Below are positions 20,979-31,523 of a stretch of 64,000 nucleotides of DNA, in pieces. The stretch covers positions 9,861,501 to 9,925,500 of the forward strand of contig NZ_CP069338.1 of NCBI RefSeq assembly GCF_016859125.1. The letters are read 5' to 3'. Origin of the DNA: Archangium violaceum. GTDB lineage: Bacteria; Myxococcota; Myxococcia; Myxococcales; Myxococcaceae. Position 1 is the stretch's first letter. The number at the start of each line of letters is the position of its first letter. The position numbers and the translations under genes are program-made. The notes beneath the pieces were generated by a model. The model made no database searches. It saw only the letters and a program-made list of their open reading frames with translations, and was not told the origin of the DNA.

Positions 20979-22705
20979 GAGGCCGTCTCGGAGCCCTCCC
21001 TCGACACATCGAGCCGGTCGAAGGCATGGCCCAGGCCCACCACGCCCAGTGCCACCTCGGCCACGAGCACCAGCGCCGCGACGAGTCCCGCGAAGGGGAA
21101 CGCCCACACGCCGAAGCCCAGGAGCCGGTCCAGCCCGAAGCCCACCAGGGCCGCCACGAGCGCCGCGGGCAGCAGCCCCACCAACAGCACCACCAGCGTA
21201 CCCGCCAGCGTCAGCAACCGCTGTCCGAGCGCCTCGAGACCGCGCACCCGCTCGCCCTCGGGTGGCAGCCACGCCGGGAAGAGCACCACCGCCGCGTTCT
21301 GCACGAAGAGGCCCCCGAGCGACACCGCCGGCAGCACCCAGAGCGCGCCCAGGCCGGCCGCCACCCACAACTCCGTCCGCTCGCCCCCCTGCCACGCCGC
21401 GAGCACCACCACCAGCAGGACGAGCCCCATCTGCGTCACCCCGAGCAGCAATGCCGGCGCGGCGAGCTCCGCCGCCACCACCTGCCGCCCGGTGAGCGGC
21501 AACGCCCGCAGCTGCTCCAGCCGGGGCAGATCCATCCGCAGGTCCACGCGCACGGCGGACGGGCCGAAGAAGCACAGCACCACCGCGAGCCCTCCGCACA
21601 TGGGCACCATGAACATGCGCACGTTGGAGAGGATCTCCCCCAGGCTCCCTCCCGAGGACACCGAGGCCACCAGTCCACCCACCAGTCCCGCGACGAGGAG
21701 CCGCCCCGCCCCGCCCAGCCGCCGTGCGGCGACGAGGTTCTTCCAGAGGATCGCCACCTCCGGCCGGCCCGTGGACGCGAGCCGGAAGAGCGTCGAGCCC
21801 GCACGAATGGGCGTGGGGCGGCCTCCCTGCCGAGAGAGCTGCTCCCGGAGTCGAGCGCGCTCCTCGGCCCGGCGCACCGCGGACTCCTCGAAGGGCACCG
21901 CCGCCTTCATCACCCACACGTAGTGCACCGCGAGCAGCCCGAGCGCGAGCGGCAGGGCCTTCAGAAAGGCCCACGCATCCGGCGCGAGCGGCAGGGCCAC
22001 CAGCAACCGTCCCGGCCACAGCGCCGGTGAGTCCATCAACGCGAGGAGCCACGCCTGGAGCTGTCGGGGATGCGTCAACTCCTGGGGGAAGGGGTGCTCG
22101 CGCAACGCGGCCATCCCCGCGCCGATCATCAGGGCGATCACCGCGGAGAGGCCAGCCCAGCGAAGCACCGTCCCCACCCCACCGTGCCGGGCGAGCCTCG
22201 TGCGCATGAAGGAGGCCGCCGTCACGTGCAGGTTCACCGTGGCGAGCGTCACCGTGGCGCCGATGAAGAACAAGACGGGATGCGAGCGCACCACGCCGCT
22301 CACGAACACGGTGGCGAAGAAGGCACCCACGACCGAGCCCACGAGGCCGCGCGCGAGCTTGTAGTGAAGCAGTCCCCGTCTCGACACGGGCGCGGCGAAG
22401 AGCTGCTGGACCTCGGTCTCGTTGAAGGACAGCGAGGGCCGATCCGGCCCCAGCGCCCACGCGGAGAGGATCGTCCCCAGCATCGCGGCCGTGAGCATGA
22501 ACTGGCTGAAGAGCTGCGCCACCGGAGGAGCCATCCCCTCCCGTCCGGGATGGCCCAGCCGCCGCAGGAAGACGGAGTACAGGTACAGCCCCCCCACCAT
22601 CGCTCCCACGAGGTACTTCGGCTGACGCAGGCGCTGGATCTGGCGGATCACCCGGTTGCGCGCCGAGGCCACCCAGAGGAACGCCACCGCACGAGGGAAG
22701 CTCAC
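20975..22705 (-). CDS. ABC transporter permease (large, multi-pass)
   Basis: A 576-residue membrane protein with an N-terminal cytoplasmic segment (VASARNRVIRQIQRLRQPKY) and about twelve hydrophobic segments in two groups, separated by a cytoplasmic loop rich in Arg and Glu (RRAEERARLREQLSRQGG). This layout is seen in ABC-2-type exporter permeases that are fused pairs. It starts at GTG 22705, whose first bases overlap the TGA of the ATPase gene (GTGA), so translation is coupled. The substrate is unknown; export of a lipid, peptide or drug is typical. Confidence 0.83.
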   Translation of the reverse strand: MSFPRAVAFLWVASARNRVIRQIQRLRQPKYLVGAMVGGLYLYSVFLRRLGHPGREGMAPPVAQLFSQFMLTAAMLGTILSAWALGPDRPSLSFNETEVQQLFAAPVSRRGLLHYKLARGLVGSVVGAFFATVFVSGVVRSHPVLFFIGATVTLATVNLHVTAASFMRTRLARHGGVGTVLRWAGLSAVIALMIGAGMAALREHPFPQELTHPRQLQAWLLALMDSPALWPGRLLVALPLAPDAWAFLKALPLALGLLAVHYVWVMKAAVPFEESAVRRAEERARLREQLSRQGGRPTPIRAGSTLFRLASTGRPEVAILWKNLVAARRLGGAGRLLVAGLVGGLVASVSSGGSLGEILSNVRMFMVPMCGGLAVVLCFFGPSAVRVDLRMDLPRLEQLRALPLTGRQVVAAELAAPALLLGVTQMGLVLLVVVLAAWQGGERTELWVAAGLGALWVLPAVSLGGLFVQNAAVVLFPAWLPPEGERVRGLEALGQRLLTLAGTLVVLLVGLLPAALVAALVGFGLDRLLGFGVWAFPFAGLVAALVLVAEVALGVVGLGHAFDRLDVSREGSETAS

Positions 22706-23487
22706 GAGGTCTCCCGCTCCTGCCGGGACTCGGGAGCCGCGCTGGTGATGCGGATGAACAGCTCCTCCAGCGACGCACCCGCTCCCTCCGGGCCACTGAG
22801 GTGCGCGCGGATGTCCGCGAGCGTCCCCAGCGCCACCACCCGCCCCCCGGCGATGACAAGGATGCGGTGGCACAGCTCCTCCACCAGCGGCAGCAGGTGC
22901 GAGGAGAGCACCAGCGCCGTCCCCTCCTCCGCGCGCCGGCGCAACGAAGCCTTCATGCGGCGGATGGCCAGCGGATCCAATCCCGTGAGAGGCTCGTCCA
23001 GGATGATGAGCCGGGGCGAGTGCAGGAAGCCGCACGCGATGGACAGCTTCTGCTTCATCCCGCGCGACAGCTCTCCGGGCAGGGCCTTTTCCTTGTTGGC
23101 CAGCTCCATCTCGTCGAGCAGCGCCCGGGCCCGCGCCTCCCAGTCCTCCACCCCGTACAGCCGGGCCACGAAGTTCAGGTGCTCCCAGACGGTGAGGTAC
23201 TCGAAGAGGCGCGGCTCATCGGGCAGGAACGCCAGGGCCCGCTTGGCCGCCACGGGGGCACTCGCCAGATCATTCCCGGCCACCCCCACGCGCCCGGCCG
23301 ATAGAGGCAGGATGCCCGCCAGGCAGCGCAGCGTGGTCGTCTTCCCCGCCCCATTGGGCCCCACCAGCCCGAGCACCTCGCCGGGAGCGACCTGGAACGT
23401 CAACCCCTGCACGGCCCTCACGTCGCCGTAGGTCTTCTCCAGGCCCTGCACCTCCAGGACCGGCGCCGTCATCGGGACTTCACTCAT
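22702..23487 (-). CDS. ABC transporter ATP-binding protein
   Basis: A 261-residue ABC ATPase. Walker A is GLVGPNGAGKTTT, the Q-loop region is LAFLPDEPRLFEYLTVWEHL, the signature is LSRGMKQKLSIA, Walker B is LIILDEPLTGLDP and the switch His is in LSSHLL. It belongs to the CcmA/NatA-like exporter group. ATG 23487 gives the normal N-terminus; a longer open frame upstream would overlap the divergent GuaB1 gene. It is coupled to the permease gene by a GTGA overlap. Confidence 0.92.
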   Translation of the reverse strand: MSEVPMTAPVLEVQGLEKTYGDVRAVQGLTFQVAPGEVLGLVGPNGAGKTTTLRCLAGILPLSAGRVGVAGNDLASAPVAAKRALAFLPDEPRLFEYLTVWEHLNFVARLYGVEDWEARARALLDEMELANKEKALPGELSRGMKQKLSIACGFLHSPRLIILDEPLTGLDPLAIRRMKASLRRRAEEGTALVLSSHLLPLVEELCHRILVIAGGRVVALGTLADIRAHLSGPEGAGASLEELFIRITSAAPESRQERETS

Positions 23488-23527
23488 GAGACACAAAATA
23501 CGCGCCCGCTGGGATGGATTCCAATGA

Positions 23528-25003
<1,476 letters not shown>

Positions 25004-25086
25004 GGAAAGGTCGGCTCAATTCCTCTCATATTTTGATTGCATCCGGCGTCCCTCCGGGCGACCGCATGGCCCATGGCTTGTCTTGG

Positions 25087-25115
25087 TTGAACGGATATCC
25101 TTGAAATTGTATATG
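25087..25115 (+). promoter_or_regulatory. Sigma70-like promoter of the P450 gene
   Basis: TTGAAC (25087-25092), a 17-base spacer and TATATG (25110-25115) make a good housekeeping-type promoter in a distinctly AT-richer patch. The predicted start near 25122 gives a leader of about 73 bases before the P450 ATG. It is the only promoter visible for the P450/exporter/synthetase series. Confidence 0.68.
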
Positions 25116-25117
25116 GG

Positions 25118-25131
25118 TTCAACGCGTTGAA
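25118..25131. promoter_or_regulatory. Perfect 14-bp palindrome at the predicted transcription start (operator)
   Basis: TTCAACGCGTTGAA is a perfect palindrome lying two bases after the -10 box, across the predicted start site. A dimeric repressor bound here would block initiation. TTGAAC in the -35 box shares a half-site. No regulator gene is immediately adjacent, so the binding protein is unknown; the AraC- and LysR-type genes downstream are candidates only by proximity. Confidence 0.55.
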
Positions 25132-25194
25132 TACGCGGTCAGCTTCTCGAAGCAAGCCTCAGTCACGCAGTCAACCCGAAGGAGACACCCCTCT

Positions 25195-26412
25195 ATGAGC
25201 CTGCTGGAGCGCTTCGACACCCTCGATCCCGAGGTGATCAGAAATCCGTACCCCTACTTCGCGGAGATGAGAGAGAAGGCGCCCCTCTTCTGGATCGAGC
25301 GCCTCCAGGCCCACGCCGTCAGCCGCTATGAGGACGCGGCGTACATCCTGAAGAACCCGGCCCTGTTCTCGTCCGCGGATATCCGCATCGCCGGCAAGCT
25401 GCCCTCGGAGCGGTCCTCCCTGGAGCTCGGCTCGGTGTCCAACCTCCTCACCTCGGATCCGCCCATCCACACGCGGCTGCGGGGCCTGGTGAGCCGCGCC
25501 TTCGTCCCCAAGCGCATCTCCGAGATGGAGCCCCGCGTTCGCGAGCTGACCAAGGGACTCGTGGCGGAGATGACCGCCCATGACGAGTTCGATCTCATGG
25601 ACGGACTGGGCTCTCCCCTGCCCGTCACCATCATCGCGGAGATGCTCGGTGTGGAGCCCTCGCGGCGCCGGGATTTCAAGCGCTGGAGCGACTCGCTCGT
25701 CGAATCCGGCGCGGAGATCATCCGGGACGGGAAGGCCTCGGACAAGAACATCCGGCTCGGTCAGGAGATGCTCGCCTATATGACGGAGATCGCCGAGAAG
25801 CGCCGCCGCGAGCCTCGGGGCGACCTCATCTCCATGCTCGTCCAGGGCGGCGAGGGCGCGGAGCCGCTGACGCCCAAGGAGGTGAACTCCTTCGCCATCC
25901 TGCTGCTGGCCGCCGGTAACGAGACCACCACCAACCTGATCGGCAACGCGCTCGTCGCCCTCATCCGCAACCCGGAGGCGTACGAGTGGTTGCGGCGCGA
26001 TCCCACCATCGCGGCCTGCGCCGCCGTGTGCGAGGAGACGCTGCGCTATGACTCGCCCGTGCTGGGGCTGACGCGCCGGACCACCCAGGAGGTGGAGCTG
26101 AGCGGTGGGAAGCTCCCCGCGGACTCGACGCTGGTGGTGATGGTGGCGTCCGCCAACCATGATCCACGCAAGTTCCCGAACCCGGATCGCTTCGATCCCC
26201 AGCGCGATACGACGGGGCTGTTCTCGTTCGGCCACGGCATCCACTTCTGCCTGGGAGCGCCGCTGTCGCGGTTGGAGGCGCCGGTGGCGCTTCAGGAGTT
26301 GATGGCCCGCGCGCCGCGGTTGGGCTTCGCGCAGCGCCAGCCCGAGCACATCGACTACGGAATGTCGTTCTTCCTGCGCGGGCCCCGCTCGCTCTGGCTC
26401 CGCAAGAACTGA
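25195..26412 (+). CDS. Cytochrome P450
   Basis: A 405-residue soluble bacterial P450 monooxygenase. The I-helix oxygen-binding motif is AAGNETTTNLIG, the K-helix ExxR is in EETLRYDSPV, and the haem-thiolate loop is FSFGHGIHFCLGAPLSRLE with the Cys ligand. A GGAG-containing ribosome-binding site (GAAGGAGAC) precedes ATG 25195. No ferredoxin or reductase is encoded nearby, so electrons must come from elsewhere. It is followed by an MFS exporter and an Ebony-like synthetase on the same strand, which suggests oxidation of a small aromatic or amine substrate in a secondary pathway. Confidence 0.95.
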   Translation: MSLLERFDTLDPEVIRNPYPYFAEMREKAPLFWIERLQAHAVSRYEDAAYILKNPALFSSADIRIAGKLPSERSSLELGSVSNLLTSDPPIHTRLRGLVSRAFVPKRISEMEPRVRELTKGLVAEMTAHDEFDLMDGLGSPLPVTIIAEMLGVEPSRRRDFKRWSDSLVESGAEIIRDGKASDKNIRLGQEMLAYMTEIAEKRRREPRGDLISMLVQGGEGAEPLTPKEVNSFAILLLAAGNETTTNLIGNALVALIRNPEAYEWLRRDPTIAACAAVCEETLRYDSPVLGLTRRTTQEVELSGGKLPADSTLVVMVASANHDPRKFPNPDRFDPQRDTTGLFSFGHGIHFCLGAPLSRLEAPVALQELMARAPRLGFAQRQPEHIDYGMSFFLRGPRSLWLRKN

Positions 26413-26413
26413 G

Positions 26414-26446
26414 CCCTCGCGCTGGGGAGAGGGCCAGGGTGAGGGT
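26414..26446. repeat. Dispersed GC-rich repeat, copy 1
   Basis: Directly after the P450 stop is a CCCTC...GAGAGGG...GGGTGAGGGT stretch. The same GGGAGAGGG-N-GGGTGAGGG string recurs at 38329-38363, where the stem is complete. It looks like a short palindromic intergenic repeat of the REP kind. Here the left arm is degenerate. Confidence 0.45.
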
Positions 26447-26564
26447 ATGTTCCCACCCGGAGTCGCTGAACGAGAACCCGGCGGCGCATTGTTCTCGTAG
26501 CGAAACACTGTTTTCAGCGCGGGGAGCCTTGGTCACCCACGTCTCAGCCGTTAAGAGGCGTGAA

Positions 26565-27809
26565 ATGAGCACTCCCCCCGCGCCTCCACGGCGAACCCTC
26601 CTGCTGTTCGTCCTGGGCATGTTGACGGCGTTCGGCGCGTTGTCGATCGACATGTACCTTCCGAGTCTCCCCACCATCCAGGGAGACCTCGGGACCACCG
26701 CGTCCTCGGTCCAGCTCACCCTGGCGGCGTTCATGGCGGGGCTGGGAATCGGCCAGTTCGCCTATGGCCCCCTCTCGGACAGGTTCGGGCGCCGGCGTCC
26801 GCTCATCGCGGGAATCAGCATCTACATCCTCGCGTCCGCCGCCTGCGCGTTCGCGCCGAGCATCCACTGGCTCATCGCGCTGCGGTTCTTCCAGGCGGTG
26901 GGCGGAGCCGCCGGAGCGGTCATCGCGCGGGCCATCGTCCGTGACCACTACAGTGGCCGGGAGATCGCACGCGTGCTCTCGTTGCTCATGCTCATCATGG
27001 GTGCGGCCCCCATCCTCGCGCCGCTCCTGGGTGGGTGGGTCCTCGGCTTCGCCGGGTGGAGGGCCATCTTCGGGGTGCTCGCCGTCCTCGGCGGCATCGC
27101 CCTGGTGCTCACGCTGGTGGCCATTCCCGGGACGGAGCCCGCGACCCAACACCCCAAGCGCACCGTCACGCTCGGGACGAACCTCCGTGTCCTCTTCACC
27201 GACCGGCGATTCCTCGCCGCCACGCTCGCTGGTGGCTTCGCGCAGTCCAGCATGTTCGCCTACATCTCCGGCTCGCCCTTCGTGTTCATGGAGATCCACC
27301 ACGTGGCGCCGGAGCGCTTCGCGTGGCTCTTCGCCATGAACGCCGCGGGGCTCATCACCGCGAGCCAGATCAACCGGCGGCTCCTCGCCCGCTTCGCCCC
27401 CGAGCGGATCGCCATCACGGCGACGCTCGGCTCGGTGTTGATGGGAGCCGGCCTCGTGGTGCTGGCCGTGACCGGGCTCGGGAGCGTCCCGACCATCGCG
27501 CCCACGCTGCTCCTGTTCATCACGAGCATCGGTTTCGTGACGCCGAACGCGGCGGCGCTGGCCCTGGAGGATCACGGAGCCCGGGCGGGAGTGGCGTCCG
27601 CCGTCCTCGGCTCCCTGCAGTTCGCCATCTCGGCGCTGGCCTCGGCGAGCGTCGGGCTCCTCAACGATGGCAGCATGCTGCCCATGGCGGCGGTGATGGG
27701 GACGTGCGCCGTGGCGGCCTGGGTGTTCGCGCTGAGGGTCAAGGCCGAGGTGGGCAAGAAGGACGAGGAGTCCCAGCTCCCGCCCCCGGAGGCGTCCCTG
27801 GCGCGATGA
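26565..27809 (+). CDS. Bcr/CflA-type MFS drug efflux transporter
   Basis: A 414-residue, twelve-helix major facilitator. Helix 1 carries FGALSIDMYLPSLPTIQ, the signature of the Bcr/CflA (bicyclomycin/chloramphenicol) proton antiporters. The loop 2-3 motif is GPLSDRFGRRRPL, and motif C-like glycines are in GAAPILAPLLGGWVLG. ATG 26565 starts MSTPPAPP just before helix 1; the open frame further upstream is not needed. It lies between the P450 and the adenylation-thiolation-GNAT gene on the same strand, so it probably exports their product or a related compound. Confidence 0.92.
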   Translation: MSTPPAPPRRTLLLFVLGMLTAFGALSIDMYLPSLPTIQGDLGTTASSVQLTLAAFMAGLGIGQFAYGPLSDRFGRRRPLIAGISIYILASAACAFAPSIHWLIALRFFQAVGGAAGAVIARAIVRDHYSGREIARVLSLLMLIMGAAPILAPLLGGWVLGFAGWRAIFGVLAVLGGIALVLTLVAIPGTEPATQHPKRTVTLGTNLRVLFTDRRFLAATLAGGFAQSSMFAYISGSPFVFMEIHHVAPERFAWLFAMNAAGLITASQINRRLLARFAPERIAITATLGSVLMGAGLVVLAVTGLGSVPTIAPTLLLFITSIGFVTPNAAALALEDHGARAGVASAVLGSLQFAISALASASVGLLNDGSMLPMAAVMGTCAVAAWVFALRVKAEVGKKDEESQLPPPEASLAR

Positions 27810-27860
27810 CCACGCGCGGCGGGTTTGCCTTTCCATGGGCGAAGCCGCAGGCTGGTCTTC

Positions 27861-30341
27861 ATGTGGAGCGTACTTCATGGCCCCTCTGTCCCGCTCTCGG
27901 CGGACTGGACGATGGAGGGCGCGCTCAAACAGATGATGGCGGCCAGCCCCGCGCGCCGCGAAGCACCGGCACTCCTCACGGACGAGGGCTCGTTCAGCTT
28001 TCATGAGTTGAGCACCCGGGCCCATCGCCTCTCACGAGCACTGCGGACGCGGTTGCGCGGAACCGCCTCACCCCTCCCCCAGGGGACGCCGCTCGTGGGC
28101 GTGTGCATGTCGCGTGGGCCCGCGCTGATCGAGCTGCTCCTCGCCGTGCTCCAGGCGGGCGGTGCCTATCTGCCGCTCGATCCCTCTCATCCCCCCGCAC
28201 GACTGGCACACATCATCGCCGATGCCGCCCCCTCCCTCATCGTAACCGGACCCGAGCACGAAGCGCTCGTGCGGCCACTCGCCTCCACGAGCCCGTGCTG
28301 GATACTCGACCCGCGTGCACCGCTCGAGCGGGAAGACGCGGCGCCCCAGGTGCCCGAGCCCCTGTCATCCAGGTCTCCAGCCGGCGAGCGCCCCTTCGCG
28401 GTGCTGTACACCTCGGGGAGCACCGGACGGCCACGCGGCGTGTGCCTGCCGCATCGGGCGGCGCAGAACCGGTTCCAGTGGATGTGGCGGGCGTTCCCCT
28501 TCACCGAGGGCGAGGTGTGCTGTTTCAAGACCCCTCTCGGCTTCGTCGACTCCATCTGGGAGTTGTTCGGCGCGCTCCTCCAGGGAGTCCCCGTGGCGGT
28601 CGCGCCCGATGGCCTCGAGAGACACCCCGAGCGGTTGATCGCCTTCGCCGAGCGCCATGGGGTGAGCCGCCTCATCGTCGTGCCCTCCCTGCTGCGGCTC
28701 CTCGTGCCGCACCTGCCGCCCCGTCCCGACGCGGCGGGCGCGCCCCTGAAGAAGCTGCGCATGTGGACATGCAGTGGCGAACCCCTGCCCCCCGCGCTCG
28801 CCGGGACATTCCTCGCGCGGCGGCCGGGCGATGTGCTGCTGAATCTCTACGGCAGCACCGAGGTCATGGGCGACGTCACCGCGCACGTGGTTCGCGCTGG
28901 GGAGGATCCGGTTCCCATCGGGCGGCCCCTCTGCAACACCACCCTCGAGCTGCTCGATGAGGCGGGAGCGCCCGTGAGTGCGGGCGAGCGAGGCACCCTC
29001 CATGTGCGAGGCGCGAACCTCGCACTCGGCTATCTCGGACACGGAAGCGCCTCCGCCGCGTGGGCGGAGGACGGACGGCGCTACGACACCGGGGACCTCT
29101 GCCGGATGGTCCGCGACCCCATCGACGGAGACTGGACACTCATCCACGAAGGCCGCGGGGATCGGCAGGTGAAGCTGTTCGGCAACCGTTTCGATCTCGC
29201 CGAGCTCGAGCGCACGCTCCTCCGGTGCGAGGGCGTCATGGACGCCGTGGCGCTGGTGCATGAAGACGCGGCGGGGCCCTCGCTGCTCGGGTTCGTCCAA
29301 CCGCGCGAGCCGGGAGCGGTGGCGCTGGAGACCCTCCGAGCGGCGTGCGCCGAGACGCTACCGCCCCATGCGCGGCCTGCCCTGTATCTCATCGAGCGGT
29401 TTCCGCTGCTGCCCAATGGAAAGCTCGATCGCCAGCGATTGCTGGCGCTCGGGGTGGAGCGTGCCACTCCCAACGAGGATCCGTACACGGCCGCCTGGCG
29501 CGCGATCCTTCCCCGGACTCCAGTGGCGGAGGACGTCGACTTCTTCCAGGCGGGAGGCACCTCCCTGCTCGCGGTGGACCTGCTCCGGAGACTGCGCGAG
29601 GCAGGTGTGACGGTGTCCCTGGAGCGGTTCTACGCGGCGCCCTCTCTCGGAGCGCTGAGACGAGGGGGAGGCACGGAGGAGGCAACCCCCCACGGGCTCA
29701 TCCTGCGCGGGGTCGAGACGGCGCGGGGGGAACAAGGCACGGCGGCGGTGAACCTGCTCGCCGATCGCTTCGAGGAGATCGATCCGCTCGCGCGGGTGCT
29801 TGGCGGGACGCGAGCTGATCTGCATGCGCTGTTCACCAGCTATCTCGAGGCCTGCGGGATGGAAGGTCTGTCCTTCGTGGCCACTGATGAGCGAGGAGAC
29901 CTGGTGGGGTGCGTGGTGGCCGCCGATTTCTCGCGGGTGCATACCCATGCACGGGAGGGCCGCTTCGTATTGGCTCCGGCGCTCGGGCCGCTGGACGCAG
30001 TCATGAGCGCCCTCTCGGACCCCTGGTGCCACCACGAGTCGGATCCAGGACCGGGCGAATGGGTCTACGTGTTGCTGCTCGCGGTCGCGGGGCAGCAGCG
30101 CGAGGTGGCCCGGGTCACGCGCGAGCTCGAGACCGCGGTGATCGCCTCGGCCCGCGCCCGGGGCTACCGGGGAGTCGTCACGGTCAACTCTCATGCCCTG
30201 ACGCAGCAGGTCTGCGAGGAGCTGGGTTATCGCACCGAGGCACGCCTGGACGTGCGTGGGTTCGTCCACGAGGGGACACGCCCCTTCGCCCAGGTGCCAG
30301 AGGGCGGCGCGGAGCTGCGGCTGCACGTCCTGCGGCTGTGA
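27861..30341 (+). CDS. NRPS-like adenylation-thiolation-GNAT synthetase (Ebony-like)
   Basis: About 826 residues in three modules. Residues 18-530 are an adenylation domain with A3 LYTSGSTGRPRGV, A4 FVDSIWELFGALL, A5 NLYGSTEVMGDVTAH, A7 YDTGDL, A8 GRGDRQVKLFGNRFD and A10 LPNGKLDRQRL. Residues 545-600 are a carrier domain with phosphopantetheine Ser568 in DFFQAGGTSLLAVDLL. From about 620 to the end lies a GNAT-like acyltransferase (GLSFVATDERGDLVGCVV, ASARARGYRGVVTVNSHAL). No condensation or thioesterase domain is present. The A-T-GNAT order matches insect Ebony, which activates beta-alanine and transfers it to biogenic amines, so the product is probably an N-acyl-amine (aminoacyl amide). ATG 27912 is an alternative start. 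Confidence 0.82.
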   Translation: MWSVLHGPSVPLSADWTMEGALKQMMAASPARREAPALLTDEGSFSFHELSTRAHRLSRALRTRLRGTASPLPQGTPLVGVCMSRGPALIELLLAVLQAGGAYLPLDPSHPPARLAHIIADAAPSLIVTGPEHEALVRPLASTSPCWILDPRAPLEREDAAPQVPEPLSSRSPAGERPFAVLYTSGSTGRPRGVCLPHRAAQNRFQWMWRAFPFTEGEVCCFKTPLGFVDSIWELFGALLQGVPVAVAPDGLERHPERLIAFAERHGVSRLIVVPSLLRLLVPHLPPRPDAAGAPLKKLRMWTCSGEPLPPALAGTFLARRPGDVLLNLYGSTEVMGDVTAHVVRAGEDPVPIGRPLCNTTLELLDEAGAPVSAGERGTLHVRGANLALGYLGHGSASAAWAEDGRRYDTGDLCRMVRDPIDGDWTLIHEGRGDRQVKLFGNRFDLAELERTLLRCEGVMDAVALVHEDAAGPSLLGFVQPREPGAVALETLRAACAETLPPHARPALYLIERFPLLPNGKLDRQRLLALGVERATPNEDPYTAAWRAILPRTPVAEDVDFFQAGGTSLLAVDLLRRLREAGVTVSLERFYAAPSLGALRRGGGTEEATPHGLILRGVETARGEQGTAAVNLLADRFEEIDPLARVLGGTRADLHALFTSYLEACGMEGLSFVATDERGDLVGCVVAADFSRVHTHAREGRFVLAPALGPLDAVMSALSDPWCHHESDPGPGEWVYVLLLAVAGQQREVARVTRELETAVIASARARGYRGVVTVNSHALTQQVCEELGYRTEARLDVRGFVHEGTRPFAQVPEGGAELRLHVLRL

Positions 30342-30371
30342 CTCCGGATCCATGCTCTATGGCCGCGAGGC

Positions 30372-31343
30372 TCACTGCGCGGACAGGAGGCCCGGCTCCA
30401 TCTCCCGCAGCCGTCGCAGATCCCTCCCGGGCGGCGTGCCAAACAGGCGGCGGTACTCGCGGCCGAACTGTGAGGGGCTCTCGTAGCCCACCCGGAAGCC
30501 CGCCGTCGCCACATCCACGTCCGCGCTGAGCAGGAGGCGGCGGGCCTCCTGGAGCCGGAGCTGCTTTTGATACTGCAGCGGGCTCATGGCGGTAACGGCC
30601 TTGAACTGGTGATGCAGCGAGGAGGGGCTCATGTGCACCTCGCGCGCGACATCCTCGATGCGCAGCGGCTCCGCGAAGCGGCTCTTGATCCAGGCGATGG
30701 CCCGGGCGATGCGCTCCGCCTGGCTGTTCGCCGTGGCGATCTGCCCCAGCCTCCAGCCGTGCTCCCCCTTGAGCAGGCGATAGAGGATCTCGCGGATGGC
30801 CAGCGGAGCCAGCATGGGGATGTCCTCGGGCGCATCCAGCAGGCGCACCAGCCGGAGCACCGCATCCAGCAGCGCCGGAGTCGTCTGGCTGAGGAACAGG
30901 CCTCGGGACGGGCCCCGCTGCACCGGCGCGGGCAGGCCCGCCTTCAGGATCAGCTCGGCGAGCTCGACGGGGTCCAGATCGAGCTGGAAGCAGAGGTACG
31001 GCGCCTTGGGCGTCGCTCGCGTCACCTGGCCCGTGACGGGGAGGTCCACGGAGACCACGAGGTAGTGCGAGGCGTCATACGGGTAGACCTCCTCGCCCAG
31101 CATCACCTGCTTGCTCCCCTGGGCGATGACGCACAGCGCGGGTTGATAGAGGACGTGCAGCGGCTCGCCCGGCCGCTCGGCGCGCAGGAGCGACACGCGT
31201 GGAATGGCTGTCGGGTGCACGCCATCGCCCGGGGTGAAGCGCTCGATCAGCGAGGCCAGCTCGGCCAGGCGCGCGGAGTCCTTCTGGTTCCCGCTTTCAC
31301 CGTTCGAACCGCTCACGGGTCTTTCCCTGGAGGTCATCGCCAT
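30372..31343 (-). CDS. AraC-family transcriptional regulator
   Basis: A 323-residue regulator. The N-terminal two thirds match the AraC_N type sensor (VLYQPALCVIAQGSKQVMLG, DASHYLVVSVDLPVTGQVT), and the last 100 residues form two helix-turn-helix units (DVAREVHMSPSSLHHQFKAV and FRVGYESPSQFGREYRRLFG). This subtype is often divergent from an oxidoreductase it controls, as here with the SDR/CMD pair. ATG 31343 and ATG 31337 are both possible. An inverted repeat lies just upstream. Confidence 0.93.
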   Translation of the reverse strand: MAMTSRERPVSGSNGESGNQKDSARLAELASLIERFTPGDGVHPTAIPRVSLLRAERPGEPLHVLYQPALCVIAQGSKQVMLGEEVYPYDASHYLVVSVDLPVTGQVTRATPKAPYLCFQLDLDPVELAELILKAGLPAPVQRGPSRGLFLSQTTPALLDAVLRLVRLLDAPEDIPMLAPLAIREILYRLLKGEHGWRLGQIATANSQAERIARAIAWIKSRFAEPLRIEDVAREVHMSPSSLHHQFKAVTAMSPLQYQKQLRLQEARRLLLSADVDVATAGFRVGYESPSQFGREYRRLFGTPPGRDLRRLREMEPGLLSAQ

Positions 31344-31356
31344 GGAGAATCAGACT

Positions 31357-31376
31357 ACTCCCTTCGATTGGGGAGT
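31357..31376. promoter_or_regulatory. Inverted repeat upstream of the AraC gene (possible operator)
   Basis: ACTCCC (31357-31362) and GGGAGT (31371-31376) are a perfect 6+6 inverted repeat with an 8-base centre, 13 bases upstream of the AraC ATG in the 180-base divergent region. Position suggests autoregulation or control of the divergent SDR gene. Confidence 0.4.
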
Positions 31377-31523
31377 GCCCCACGACTTCGCGGCGCCTTG
31401 CAGGAATAGGCAAGAGCGCGCCAGGAATGGTCTACCGGCGGACAGCGCCTGATTCGTAGTTTTGGCTCGCTTCCGGGGCGCACCAGCCCCGGGCGTTCGA
31501 CACAAACCTGCGAGGGAATAGCC

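Noticed and set aside
28187-30353. Several minus-strand frames opposite the A-T-GNAT gene
   Set aside because: They are shadows; the plus-strand frame has all adenylation, carrier and GNAT motifs.
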